64,000 bases of DNA from contig MLAK01000057.1 of the NCBI GenBank assembly GCA_001839685.1, positions 7,724 to 71,723 of the forward strand, in the 5' to 3' direction. Numbering within the stretch: the first letter of the stretch is position 1; each line of letters begins with the position of its first letter. The position numbers and the translations under genes are program-made. The DNA is from Tritrichomonas foetus. Taxonomy: Eukaryota > Parabasalia > Tritrichomonadida > Tritrichomonadidae. Below the pieces are notes generated by a model. It was not told where the DNA came from and did no database searches. It saw only the letters and a program-made list of their open reading frames with translations. This document shows positions 20,001 to 28,944 of the stretch, one piece after another.

Positions 20001-20496
20001 TGCAAATAATGGTTTGAGTGTTGGTACGAATGATGGTTCGCTGAGGTTACTGAGAAGTGCACTAAACATGGTTGCTCATCAAATGAGTGAAATGAAACGT
20101 GATGCAAAGAGAAATTTCATGAAAAGTGTTCATAGTCTTGCAACAATGGGTCCAAAGACTGCAGTTATGCTTCTTGATTCAGATCTTGCTTGTGAATGTT
20201 TTTGCTTACTCGTGAGGATTTTTGAGCCGCAGGGAACCCAAAATGAAGTCTTAATTGATTCTTCACTTCATCCGTTTTCGATTTCTCTTTCTCAGGGATG
20301 TCGTCGCCCTGAATGTGCTGGAAATTTGATTCAGGCGTTGAATACTTTACAATGGGCTGCTGAAAACTCATCAGCTGTCAGGTTGAGATTGAAAGGAGCT
20401 GGAACTTTAATGTCTGCATTGAAGAAGGCGGCTGAATACGGCTCTGAAGAGCTCAAGGCAGCATCTATCGCGTGCCAAAAGGTCATCCGCGGGTAA
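17011..20496 (+). CDS. ULK4: ULK4-type kinase with ARM/HEAT repeats
   Basis: The 1161-aa protein has an N-terminal protein kinase domain (about residues 5-257) and a long C-terminal helical-repeat region (about 380-1160), the architecture of ULK4 (human 1275 aa). ULK4-like features include ILYRDLSPRNILL, and DFC in place of DFG. In vertebrates ULK4 is a pseudokinase tied to motile cilia. Here the core residues look better kept: beta-3 Lys39 (VAVK), Asp127 (YRD), Asn132 and Asp145 of the DFC. The alpha-C Glu is not evident. An Asn/Gln/Lys-rich linker separates the kinase from the repeats. The related plant RUNKEL and Fused kinases share this layout and are alternatives. The last 250 bp are GC-richer than the middle. 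Confidence 0.85.
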   Translation: MCEVEIYNEIGSGRNGLTYQPTTVYKGRLRNSIEFVAVKCIDIQRLAEVTSSFNLAKKLNHDNIVKVMGLVQDSSRLQLIVEYCPGGTLLDLLERDVSLPESVIQIFASDILSAFKYLHNNKILYRDLSPRNILLDECGLIKLGDFCRSGKFGEPIDFSLVDIEMLQFLPPELLNDESMPTIASDIYGFGCLLYYMATGSPPFVSTDEDMLINMIFNEQVCKIDEMSNEFNDLIKKCLSKDPNNRPTWKELVSHKFLKEALLDRLDDAFVDLKTLPNDSIFITDQRNAQTPNNNQRNSRSFALSQSLSVSLKGSLSNYINMNQKNSQQNDQQNIQQKNDLIKNKKDLLKSSIDIKARETNTQDQKDSKSDSIKECEFGFTNSKTLMYEAIKNLILQNNLFSQNYLSVNPSIMKDNFPPFEGIAMPVSPASLRSNNADDVEKSVSKLCSFFKGPDRMNTKSPVLTYLITQSKFPETAQNIANSPLLNVLIEQAVETSHSQLSALFLTLYGSILSNTSYIGPKNIKSLIEKLPVLEKLCSSPHDSITEKAVAAVGELLSFLCRTDSISDDISSLFSVFSKIVLNALKSKNDTSRHISLKIIINVSLSGYLTEVFENIDIIENVLSHFEITSQSNNQGNNQINYLNESFSICVAAIFIFKPPTLLDFASRVSHQLISLSNNSNAQIMGIVIATATNTLLAMRDLIVNIFNEGNGEVKNKAFLALCLIFKDHSHEFVELAPKFFSHLEKFLNVPDFEPVVSWAIQCCESAVDAVTVGEDYDLLQIVYQAIQIKQLALSIWTTKFEKKVRKIVRNTTFNNAKSEVALQLIQCALCYNICDFSIVSDLCRALNSQLGIVRFTVVKIIADASSQKPFSDSLMQFIESNVLTQLIALLQDEPFVVDQTLRILYNSAEMKPEKDSTVLKAISKPSVVSLIISSVIDNTYALNLITRIIDARTVSVDSLLQARLVPTILSSMEKKPLNNQNYANNANNSNAGNNNVAANNGLSVGTNDGSLRLLRSALNMVAHQMSEMKRDAKRNFMKSVHSLATMGPKTAVMLLDSDLACECFCLLVRIFEPQGTQNEVLIDSSLHPFSISLSQGCRRPECAGNLIQALNTLQWAAENSSAVRLRLKGAGTLMSALKKAAEYGSEELKAASIACQKVIRG

Positions 20497-20831
20497 AAAA
20501 AGTTTTAGATTGTTATTTATTTTGGTAAATATATTCTTTTTCTAATTTTGATTTTCGACTTTTCCTATATTTTTTATCATCTATATTTTGTTTACTGCTA
20601 TGAAGTCATTAAAATATAAGAACTACTAATAGCAACTATATATTTTTCTTTATATTTTTTCATAGTTCTCTTTATATTTTATCATAGTTCTCTTTATGTT
20701 ATATTATGGTTCTCTTTATGTTATATTATGGTTCTCTCATCAAAATCATTGTACAAGAAAGTGATGATTTATTGGTTAAAAATTGACCATATTATAAAGG
20801 CCAATTAACCGCCGAAAAGAACGTTATTTAA
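20497..20831. repeat. intergenic with ~26-bp tandem repeat
   Basis: Positions about 20635-20738 hold four imperfect units built on ATAGTTCTCTTTATRTT, changing to ATGGTTCTCTTTATGTT in the later copies. The rest is AT-rich spacer before the actin-related gene. Confidence 0.75.
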
Positions 20832-21998
20832 ATGAGCGAGACTCCAAAAGTAATTGTTATAGACACGGGTTCAGGCGACAGTAAAGTGGGTTTTGCTGGT
20901 GAAAATGCACCGCTGTCCGTTTTCCCGACAATCACAGGTCGCCCGAAATTTATTTTCGCCACAAATTCAGATTTGTCAATCAATGATATTTTTGTTGGAA
21001 GTGATGCGCAAGAACAAGGTGGATTACTTGCAATCACAAGGCCAATTGAGCAAGGTGAAATTGTCAATTTCGATGATCTCGAATTGATCTATAATCATAT
21101 TTTTGAAAAGGTTTTGAGTGTTGATCCAAGCGAATATGGCGTTTTAGTAACCGATTCGCCGGCCGTTAACACTAAGAATCATGAAAATAGTGAAGTGAAC
21201 TCAAACACATCAAAAAACCGACTCGCGCAGTTAATGTTTGAAAAATTTAAAGTGAAAAATTTGTTTGTTGCTTCACAACCAACAATGTCACTACTCAGTG
21301 TTGGACAAAAAACAGGCGTTGTTGTGGATTCTGGATATAACTCGACTCGTGTGTCTGCAGTTATTGATGGAGTTTTGTGTAAAGAGTCATCAATGACTTT
21401 AAATATTGGCGGATTGAATCTCACCAAATATCTTCAGAAAATTCTGGCGGAAAGATGTATTGATATATCAGATTTAGAAGTAGTGAAAGATATCAAAGAA
21501 AAAGCAGGATATGTTGCAAATGATTTTGATGCAGAAATTACGAAATCGCAAACATCAGCTGATATTGATTTTAGTTATACTCTTCCTGATGGAAAAGTAA
21601 TCACTTTGTCGAATGAAAGATTCAGGTGTCCAGAATTACTCTTTAAACCTCATTTTAATGGGTTTTCAACTGATGGAATCGACCAAATTATTGTTGATTC
21701 GATTTCGAATTGTAAACTGGATCAAGTTGATGGACAAATAGAAAACCTCTATTTGAATATTTTCCTATTTGGTGGTTCAACACTTTTCAAAGGCTTAACT
21801 GAAAGAATTGAAAAAAGTATTCGAAGACTCGCCCCAAATGGAACTATAGTGAAGGCTTCAGCTACGCCTGAAAGGAGGTATTCTGTTTGGAGTGGAGGAT
21901 CTGTTTTCGCGTCGATGTCATCATACGAACAAACAGCAATTTCAAATAAAGAATACCAGGAACAAGGATTTGATGCTGTTGCAAGAAACTGTGTGTAA
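20832..21998 (+). CDS. divergent actin-related protein
   Basis: This 388-aa protein follows the actin fold from end to end. The first phosphate loop appears as VIVIDTGSGDSKVGFAGENAP near residue 7 (actin VIDNGSG..KAGFAGDDAP). VFPTITGRPK follows. The second phosphate region is TGVVVDSGYNSTRV (actin TGIVMDSGDGVTHT), then the GG.NLTKYL segment. The C-terminus has FGGSTLFKGL, PERRYSVWSGGSVFASMSSYEQ and a final NCV. Divergence from actin is high, so it is an actin-related protein rather than one of the conventional actins. I cannot place it in a numbered ARP class. Conventional nucleotide-binding Asp11 and Gly residues are kept, so ATP binding is plausible. Its role (cytoskeleton, chromatin remodelling) is open. 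Confidence 0.88.
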   Translation: MSETPKVIVIDTGSGDSKVGFAGENAPLSVFPTITGRPKFIFATNSDLSINDIFVGSDAQEQGGLLAITRPIEQGEIVNFDDLELIYNHIFEKVLSVDPSEYGVLVTDSPAVNTKNHENSEVNSNTSKNRLAQLMFEKFKVKNLFVASQPTMSLLSVGQKTGVVVDSGYNSTRVSAVIDGVLCKESSMTLNIGGLNLTKYLQKILAERCIDISDLEVVKDIKEKAGYVANDFDAEITKSQTSADIDFSYTLPDGKVITLSNERFRCPELLFKPHFNGFSTDGIDQIIVDSISNCKLDQVDGQIENLYLNIFLFGGSTLFKGLTERIEKSIRRLAPNGTIVKASATPERRYSVWSGGSVFASMSSYEQTAISNKEYQEQGFDAVARNCV

Positions 21999-22178
21999 TA
22001 AAGAAAAGGAAAAAATTCATAATCTCTTATCGATATTCTATAAACAAAATGAAACCAGGATGTAACATTTTTTACTGAGGAAAATTGCTTTATTCAAAAG
22101 TTTAATTAAGCATGATCAGAGATTAATTGCTATTTTCAATGGATATTATTATTCTCATTCCTTTTTTCACCTCTCTTT

Positions 22179-22241
<63 letters not shown>

Positions 22242-22304
22242 ATATATGATAAAGATATATCGAACATTTTACAAAAAGATTCACAAGAAATAAAAAGTGA
22301 TTTG
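21999..22304. repeat. intergenic with 60-nt A-run
   Basis: An uninterrupted A-run spans 22180-22239, between two convergent 3' ends. It is about 65 bp beyond the stop of the minus-strand giant gene, where it reads as T. Confidence 0.9.
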
Positions 22305-25300
22305 TCATCCTTTACAACTTCCCATATGAGTATAACATTCCTTTGGTGTATCAAAAGCAGCCTTTGCACATCTATAGCACCAGTGGCATCCACATCTACA
22401 AGTAATATGATCACAACCCGCATATTTAAAGCTTGGGAGCTTACATCTTGGACATCTTTTAATTGATGGATCTTCATCAATACAAGGTTGGTCCATATTG
22501 TGCCAACTTCGACATGTACTGCAAAACATGAAATTGCAGTGATTACATTTTATGTTTCGTCTTTCTTTTGGAAGAATTAAAAGAAAGTTTGGATGATTTG
22601 GACAAAATGTGAAGAGGTTCATTGAATGTCGAATTGTGAAATCAACAACAATTGTAAACCATTCTTTGATATAAGCACCAACAATTTCAGGATCACTCAT
22701 TAATGCCCAAATAAGTTGTCCAAGCGGTACTTGTGGCCAGAACTCATTTGCATCTTTCACTTCAGTCGAATCAACAGCAGAAATTCCAGAAATTCTCTGA
22801 TTTAAATGATGAAGCTCATCTTGATTTATCATTAAAGTGTTTGGATTCATAATATTTACTAATTCTTCCTTAGATGAAAACTCATATTTCATACAATCCT
22901 CGCAAACAACATAAGCAGTAACAGATCCATCACGTTCATACGCATATATTTGTGTTGGGAATAGAGTTTGTGCTTCAGGATCACAGAATGATGGACAAAT
23001 AATTGGCTGTTCTTCATTTTTCAATTTTCTTAACAAGTTTCTTGCATCTTCAGTATCTTTTTCAGGAATAATAAGAACTCTGTAACGATCATCAAACTTC
23101 CAACGGTTAGCATCAGTGTGACTTCTGGCTCTAATTGCAAGTAATTCTTTCATTGCTTGAATTTCCCCTTTTGGTACAACGTAAGCAGTTTCTGTTGGTT
23201 TCACTCTTGGTGCACCTCCAAGTTTTGGCCTCAATGATGAACGTGAACTGATTGTGGTCATTAAAAGATTATGATGTGTCATTGTTTCAAAAAGATCGGG
23301 ATTATAAGTTGCATCAGCTTGAATTGTTTTATGAAGCTCATTTGCAAGAGCTATGCCGAAAAGTAGATCATAGACTTCAACATTTGTATAGCCTAAAACA
23401 TTTGGATTCTCTTCATCAAAGTTTTCAAAATATTCGGGAATAACTGATTGTAAAAATCCAAATTTCGTTGAACATTCTGTCACTTTATGAATGAATTCAT
23501 CTGGTGAAATTCGCATTTTGTCGGTGTGTTGAATTCGCATTCCAAGACATGAACAATGTGTCACTTTTGTGACCGGAACACCCATTGAAGTTAATATATC
23601 TCGAATAATGGTATCTGCTTGACAGGGTTGATATTTACTATTGTAAAGGTCAGCTGAACGTTTATGTGCAATTAATGTATTATCTATTGGGTTTTTCATA
23701 TGAATACAAAGTAAAGAATTCCCTAAAAAAACAACTTGAATATCATCGGGATTAGCTCTTAGAGAATCAGTTAATCCATTGCAAATATTTTTCGAAATTT
23801 TTGCTTTTGCAGTATGAGAAGTATAATTTGTGCAAGCATTGTTAGAGGAGATGGCCGTGAGTGGGATAGGTTCAGAAATTTCTTGTTTAGCCAAAAAAGT
23901 TCGTGTAAATTCTTTAATTAAACCATGAATTCCTTTTCTAATTGTGTTATCACCTGCTTTTCCGAGTTTTGCAGAAATTTTCTCTGGAATTTCTCCTTCA
24001 TCAATTTTAATTTTACCATTTGATAAATTAACAAAGAAAACATTTGATGATTTTTCTGTATAACCAATTCCTTGAATGATTTTATCTGCAATTTTGGCCA
24101 TGTATTCAATATTTAAGTCTTCAGCATCTCCAGCCAATGCAGCTCTTCCTTCTTCCATCCAACGCATTGGGGCTTCTCCTGGAGGTAGTGAATGATGTTT
24201 ATCTACTAAAAGGACCAAATGCGAGGCAAAATTACCAAAAACAGTTTTCAAAGAAGAACGAACATCAGGGTATTCTAGTTCAATGTCAACTTGTTTATTT
24301 CGAATGAATTTAAAGATCACACTTTCTCCAGTAATTGCAAACCTAATCAATGGATTATTCTTACAAAGTTGATTACGATTATTAGCAGCATATTTTAGGA
24401 TATTTCTATTCAGCATATATGGAATTGGTGCTTCACTATCAGGATCATTAAAAAGATGAATGTAAGACAAATATTGATTATTTCCAAAAGAAGTAATTTC
24501 AGCACAGCATAAAGGTGTATCATTTTTAATGATAAATGAACGAGGAACATATGGCATTAAAGACAAAATTAAAGGAATCGCTTCATTCATTGAATTTTCA
24601 ACTTCTTTGGATTTTGGACAGAAGTTGACATAATTTTTATAATTAACTTCAGTTACATGAATTAAAAATGCAGACTCTTTATTGGGCTTAAATGAATGAT
24701 AAATTCCAACAAAGTCATTAATTGTTGGTTGATCATTCCAATATGCTTCGAATAAAGAAACAAAGAAATTACTATTTACTGAAGGATTATCAATCATTTT
24801 TGAAACAACGCCAGGATTATTATTCAATGTTGAATTGTGATGAATTAAAAATCCTAATGTACCTTCTTTGTTCTTTTCTTTAATCTTTAATGATAAAATA
24901 TAAGCATTACCAGGACACTGTAATCCTTTCCAACCAGGTCGGTTTGATAAATTTATTTTAACACCAGGAATTTTTGAGTTAAATATTAAAGTCGGTCGAA
25001 CTTTTTGATTTCCGGCACCAACTATTGCAAAGAACTCAACTGATCTATTTTCTAAATAAGATGGTTCAGTTGATCGAATTGTTGCAAAGAAAGAATCAAT
25101 AGCACCAAGAACACTGTTTGTCTGTCTTTCTGCCCATGTTTTAACCTCATTGAGAAGTTCTAAGACATTTCGACCAGGATATTTTTCATTACACATATTT
25201 TTAATACAATTTAATATTTTACTAACTGCAGGTGCATTCAAACCATTTTCAGGGCACATTTCATCAATATTAGGAAGTGATTCAATAACAGCATTAAATA

Positions 25301-27512
25301 AAGTAACAATGTCAGATTCTGGAGAGAATTTTTCAATTAGTTTCAATGAAGATATATCATCTATTAAATAATCACAATTATCAATAATTAAAGAAACAAT
25401 AAATCCAAATAAATGATTACATGTAAATTTAGCTGTAGATGCTGCTAGTGCTGGTGTAACATCAGAATAAATAATTACTTCTCTGCCAAAAACTGTTAAA
25501 TCGTTTTGATTTGGACCTTTGTTTTCAATTACATTTAACCTTTGGAAGTATTGAATACAACCATCCAAAATTTCATGATTTGGTTCGTTTGGAAGATTAT
25601 GTTGATTTTCTAAAGGAATTCCAAGATGACGAAGCTTTAAGTATGATTTTCGCATGTCTGCTCTTTTCACATCTAATGAAATTTGACCATGAAGTTCTGG
25701 ATTTATTCTATTCAATTTGAAATAAACATATTGACCGATATTATATCGACCTAAAATTAATTGTCTTTGTTCTCGAAAGACACCTGGTAAAATATCCTCT
25801 TTTAAATAAGAAAGTCCTAAATTCGAGTCAAAAAATTCGACTTCACAAAGCCCACTGTCAAGAACAACTGTAATATCTCTCATATTTATAAGGGATTCAT
25901 TTTTCATTGAGGTATTTATCACAATTCGAATTAAACTTTTTTGAAGGATTTCTGGAATTGTTGCATCAGCAAATTCTTTATGCTTTTTATTTAAAACACT
26001 TGTTAGATATAATGGAATGAAGAAAAGTGGCTCAGTCCCATGAATATCTGCCTCTCTTTCAATTTTTATAGTATTTATTTCATTCATTATTTTTTCGAAG
26101 AAATCATCAACATGTTCATTGGGTTTCATCTTTGATTTTATTGGAAAAATTGGTCTTTTTGTTTTAATTGGTGTAAAATGATAAGATTTCACTAATTTTT
26201 GACCAAATTTAATGCCAATACTATCATTATGGAAATAAGCAACGATTGTACCCATTGGATAAAGATGATCATCATTATTTGCCCATTCTTCAATAATCTT
26301 TTTTGTTTCGAAAAGTATTTGTTTATCGCATAAATCCAAAATATTTTGACATTTAACTTCTCGAATATCAAAATCAAAAGTATTTAAATTCATATCAGTA
26401 AATGAATAGTCTTTGAAATGTTTAGAAATATAATTCTTAATTCTATCATCTGGTGTTGAAGACATTAACGTTATTTGAGCAAAATCTTTTTCGTTATTTT
26501 TAATATTTGTTTTATTTTTTAGAACACCGTTTGATAATATTTGAATTAAAACATCACTTTCGATAGTTCTTTGATGGAAATCATCAATAATGAATCTAGC
26601 TTTTTCGAAAATATCTTCTTTTCTTAATTGAATAACTTTAAGTGCATCAAATGGTGTGAAAATTCCAATTACTTGTGAAAACTTAACAGAATTTAATTGC
26701 TTACAAAATTCTGTAATATTAGTATATGTTTCAATTATGTCAGAATACTCATTTTTAAATACTCTATAAATCTTATATATTTCCATTGGAGAGTTCTCAA
26801 TAATAATGATGAATTTTTTCGTTTTTCGATAAGCAAGTGATCTGCACGCAACTAATAAAGGAATTCCAAGTGATTTTCCAGTAGAATGCGGTGTATTCAC
26901 ATTTAGGTAAACAGGCATTTCATCATTAATTTTCTGTCTTAACGAATAAATTGGAAGAGTTGTATATTTATAAAAAGGAGGGTCTTCAATTGGTTTTAAA
27001 CCAAATGCGAAGTTAAATGAAGCAAATTCTAAATCAAGTCTAGTCATGAAAGATGGATCAGGTGAAGAAATAATAGCATCTAAAATTGGATAAGTTGCTT
27101 CAGCTAACATTTGAAATTGCTTACAAACTTTAAAAAAATCATTATTCAAGTTGTTTTTAAAATCAATTCTCCGATTGGTTTTTAAAAATTTGACACAATT
27201 ATGAAAACCAGTAATAGTATCAGAAACTTTTTGCATGACATCATCCAAGGCACCTTCAAGAATTTTTCCACCATTAATAGCATTGAAATAACTTAGAAAG
27301 AATCTTTTTGATGATTCTTTCAATGGAGTTATAATTCTATTCACTCCAACGCCGCATGTTTTTTCAACGAGCCTGGAAAGGCGTAGAAAATTAGTAGTTA
27401 ATACTTCATAATCAGCTGATTCAGAGGCACCCATAATATATAAAAAAACTGGGGAAAAAAATGATTTGATGTGAATTTGACCATCTTTTTGAAAAATTTC
27501 ACCATATTTCAT
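22305..27512 (-). CDS. DExH helicase-RBR E3 ubiquitin ligase fusion
   Basis: A 1735-aa protein joins two enzymes. The N-terminal half has superfamily 2 helicase motifs: a Walker A-like NTPHSTGKS (about residue 207), motif II as DDFH (about 311) and motif III as LMSST (about 348). The C-terminus has an IBR zinc domain (CPNHPNF...CNHC..MFCSTCRSWH, about 1640-1680). It is followed by a RING2 with the RBR signature CPRCK...YAGCDHITCRCG.HWCYRC (about 1688-1735); the Cys of YAGC matches the catalytic Cys of parkin and HOIP. RING1 upstream is degenerate, with only a few Cys. Plant DEAH11/DEAH12 have a comparable helicase-plus-RBR layout. The ATG at 27512 fits the promoter box at 27548-27560. A later ATG at 27435 begins MGASES, an N-myristoylation-like start, as an alternative. 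Confidence 0.85.
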   Translation of the reverse strand: MKYGEIFQKDGQIHIKSFFSPVFLYIMGASESADYEVLTTNFLRLSRLVEKTCGVGVNRIITPLKESSKRFFLSYFNAINGGKILEGALDDVMQKVSDTITGFHNCVKFLKTNRRIDFKNNLNNDFFKVCKQFQMLAEATYPILDAIISSPDPSFMTRLDLEFASFNFAFGLKPIEDPPFYKYTTLPIYSLRQKINDEMPVYLNVNTPHSTGKSLGIPLLVACRSLAYRKTKKFIIIIENSPMEIYKIYRVFKNEYSDIIETYTNITEFCKQLNSVKFSQVIGIFTPFDALKVIQLRKEDIFEKARFIIDDFHQRTIESDVLIQILSNGVLKNKTNIKNNEKDFAQITLMSSTPDDRIKNYISKHFKDYSFTDMNLNTFDFDIREVKCQNILDLCDKQILFETKKIIEEWANNDDHLYPMGTIVAYFHNDSIGIKFGQKLVKSYHFTPIKTKRPIFPIKSKMKPNEHVDDFFEKIMNEINTIKIEREADIHGTEPLFFIPLYLTSVLNKKHKEFADATIPEILQKSLIRIVINTSMKNESLINMRDITVVLDSGLCEVEFFDSNLGLSYLKEDILPGVFREQRQLILGRYNIGQYVYFKLNRINPELHGQISLDVKRADMRKSYLKLRHLGIPLENQHNLPNEPNHEILDGCIQYFQRLNVIENKGPNQNDLTVFGREVIIYSDVTPALAASTAKFTCNHLFGFIVSLIIDNCDYLIDDISSLKLIEKFSPESDIVTLFNAVIESLPNIDEMCPENGLNAPAVSKILNCIKNMCNEKYPGRNVLELLNEVKTWAERQTNSVLGAIDSFFATIRSTEPSYLENRSVEFFAIVGAGNQKVRPTLIFNSKIPGVKINLSNRPGWKGLQCPGNAYILSLKIKEKNKEGTLGFLIHHNSTLNNNPGVVSKMIDNPSVNSNFFVSLFEAYWNDQPTINDFVGIYHSFKPNKESAFLIHVTEVNYKNYVNFCPKSKEVENSMNEAIPLILSLMPYVPRSFIIKNDTPLCCAEITSFGNNQYLSYIHLFNDPDSEAPIPYMLNRNILKYAANNRNQLCKNNPLIRFAITGESVIFKFIRNKQVDIELEYPDVRSSLKTVFGNFASHLVLLVDKHHSLPPGEAPMRWMEEGRAALAGDAEDLNIEYMAKIADKIIQGIGYTEKSSNVFFVNLSNGKIKIDEGEIPEKISAKLGKAGDNTIRKGIHGLIKEFTRTFLAKQEISEPIPLTAISSNNACTNYTSHTAKAKISKNICNGLTDSLRANPDDIQVVFLGNSLLCIHMKNPIDNTLIAHKRSADLYNSKYQPCQADTIIRDILTSMGVPVTKVTHCSCLGMRIQHTDKMRISPDEFIHKVTECSTKFGFLQSVIPEYFENFDEENPNVLGYTNVEVYDLLFGIALANELHKTIQADATYNPDLFETMTHHNLLMTTISSRSSLRPKLGGAPRVKPTETAYVVPKGEIQAMKELLAIRARSHTDANRWKFDDRYRVLIIPEKDTEDARNLLRKLKNEEQPIICPSFCDPEAQTLFPTQIYAYERDGSVTAYVVCEDCMKYEFSSKEELVNIMNPNTLMINQDELHHLNQRISGISAVDSTEVKDANEFWPQVPLGQLIWALMSDPEIVGAYIKEWFTIVVDFTIRHSMNLFTFCPNHPNFLLILPKERRNIKCNHCNFMFCSTCRSWHNMDQPCIDEDPSIKRCPRCKLPSFKYAGCDHITCRCGCHWCYRCAKAAFDTPKECYTHMGSCKG

Positions 27513-28369
27513 ATTTGGCAAAACATTGTATAAAGATATTTTGAATCAACTTTTTCTTCAGACAGGATAAGTTTCTCGAAAAAAGAAAAACACTGCATCA
27601 TTACATACTAGATAAACTATCGATATATTATTATTAAACTGTTCAGCAGCATGGTCACTTGGCAATTTCGAAAAATGATATTTTATTTTTTGTCAGTAAA
27701 AAATTATTAATTTGATTTAAATTTCATAGTATAATCTTAATTATATTTAAATATCATGAATATATAATTAATTTGAAGTTTAAATGATTTTAAAGGGTTG
27801 AAAAAATAATAATTTCTAAAACCGTGGTTTTTCAATTTTTCAGGATCTATAACCCCAAATCCTAATTATTTTTGATACAATTCACTTTTATCTAGTAAAA
27901 TTAAGAAAAAAATGAATAGGCCGTTCTGCACACCAAAGAGTTTTTGTAATTTTTTGCATTTAAACAAAATCTAATAGATATTTTTTATTAATTTTTTATG
28001 TGGATGTAACTATATATAATTTAAAATATATCAATGACATTTTTTTGATGCTAATACTTTTTTATAAATATTCCTAAAAAAAATTGTAATTCTTGATTGA
28101 CACATATTTATTAAAGAAAAATATTGTAACATATATGTGTATTTATTTTCAAATGGAAATTCTTCATTAATATGACATTTTAGCCTTTTAAAGAATATAA
28201 AAATTTTCATGAAAATAAGTTTTTTTTCATTGAAATATCGACTGAATATGTATTGAAAAAGTTGCGTTTTATAAAATTAATCATCAAAAAAAATGATAGA
28301 ATTTCTTGCTCTCAGTGGCATTTTTTTTATATTTACCTCTTATATTCTATTCTACAAAAATTATTACAT
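27513..28369. other. intergenic, very AT-rich; one promoter box
   Basis: Holds the AACTTTTTCTTCA box (27548-27560), which reads GAAAAAGTT toward the minus-strand gene 36 nt away. The rest is AT-rich with no frame that looks coding. Confidence 0.45.
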
Positions 28370-28944
28370 TTTCTATCGGCTCGAATTCAAAAGGCGATCT
28401 TTATACGTTGTGATTTTATGATAAGAAGACTAACAAAAACTCTTGTTAATTATGATAATTTAAATTTTGATTTATTGTTTTTTGGAAAAAGTGAAAATGT
28501 AAAAACATGCCAATGCGGCTTTATTCAAACTACGAACAATGATTTCACCTCATTGACGATATCAGTCGATTCAAGTGAAACTATTGAAGAAGCATTGAAA
28601 GATTACTTTCAACCTGATATTCTTTTGAATTATTCCTGTGAACATTGCCTACAGCAGACATCAGTTCGAACAATCGATATGATTGCTCGAATGCCTTATT
28701 TTTTAGTTCTTCGTGAAGAGTTGGATCTGGAATTCCAAAGATAAAACCCTACAATATTTTGAGATGGAATTTGAATAAATATCATTTATTTGGTATATTA
28801 CTCTATTCAAATTTCCATTACAAAGTGATTTTAAGAGAAAAAATGTGGATGGAATATAATGATTCTGGAATGCAATCGATTGTAAACCTCCAGAAATACC
28901 TAAAATCGGAAGCTATTGATGCTCTAATATATCTTCTTGAATGA
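28370..28944 (+). pseudogene. decayed ubiquitin-specific protease (USP)
   Basis: Two frames separated by a stop and frame change show the middle and end of a USP domain. The first (to 28744) has TCQCGF and CEHC, the zinc-ribbon cysteine pairs of the USP fingers, then a stretch ending MPYFLVLREE, like the strand before the catalytic His region. The second (28759-28944) has YHLFGILLY....HY and W.EYND, which match the catalytic His and Asp boxes. No catalytic Cys box lies upstream and the 5' part is AT-rich noise. USPs remove ubiquitin from proteins; this copy cannot be functional as read. Part of its frame (28387-28407) is repeated exactly at 29303-29323. Confidence 0.75.
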
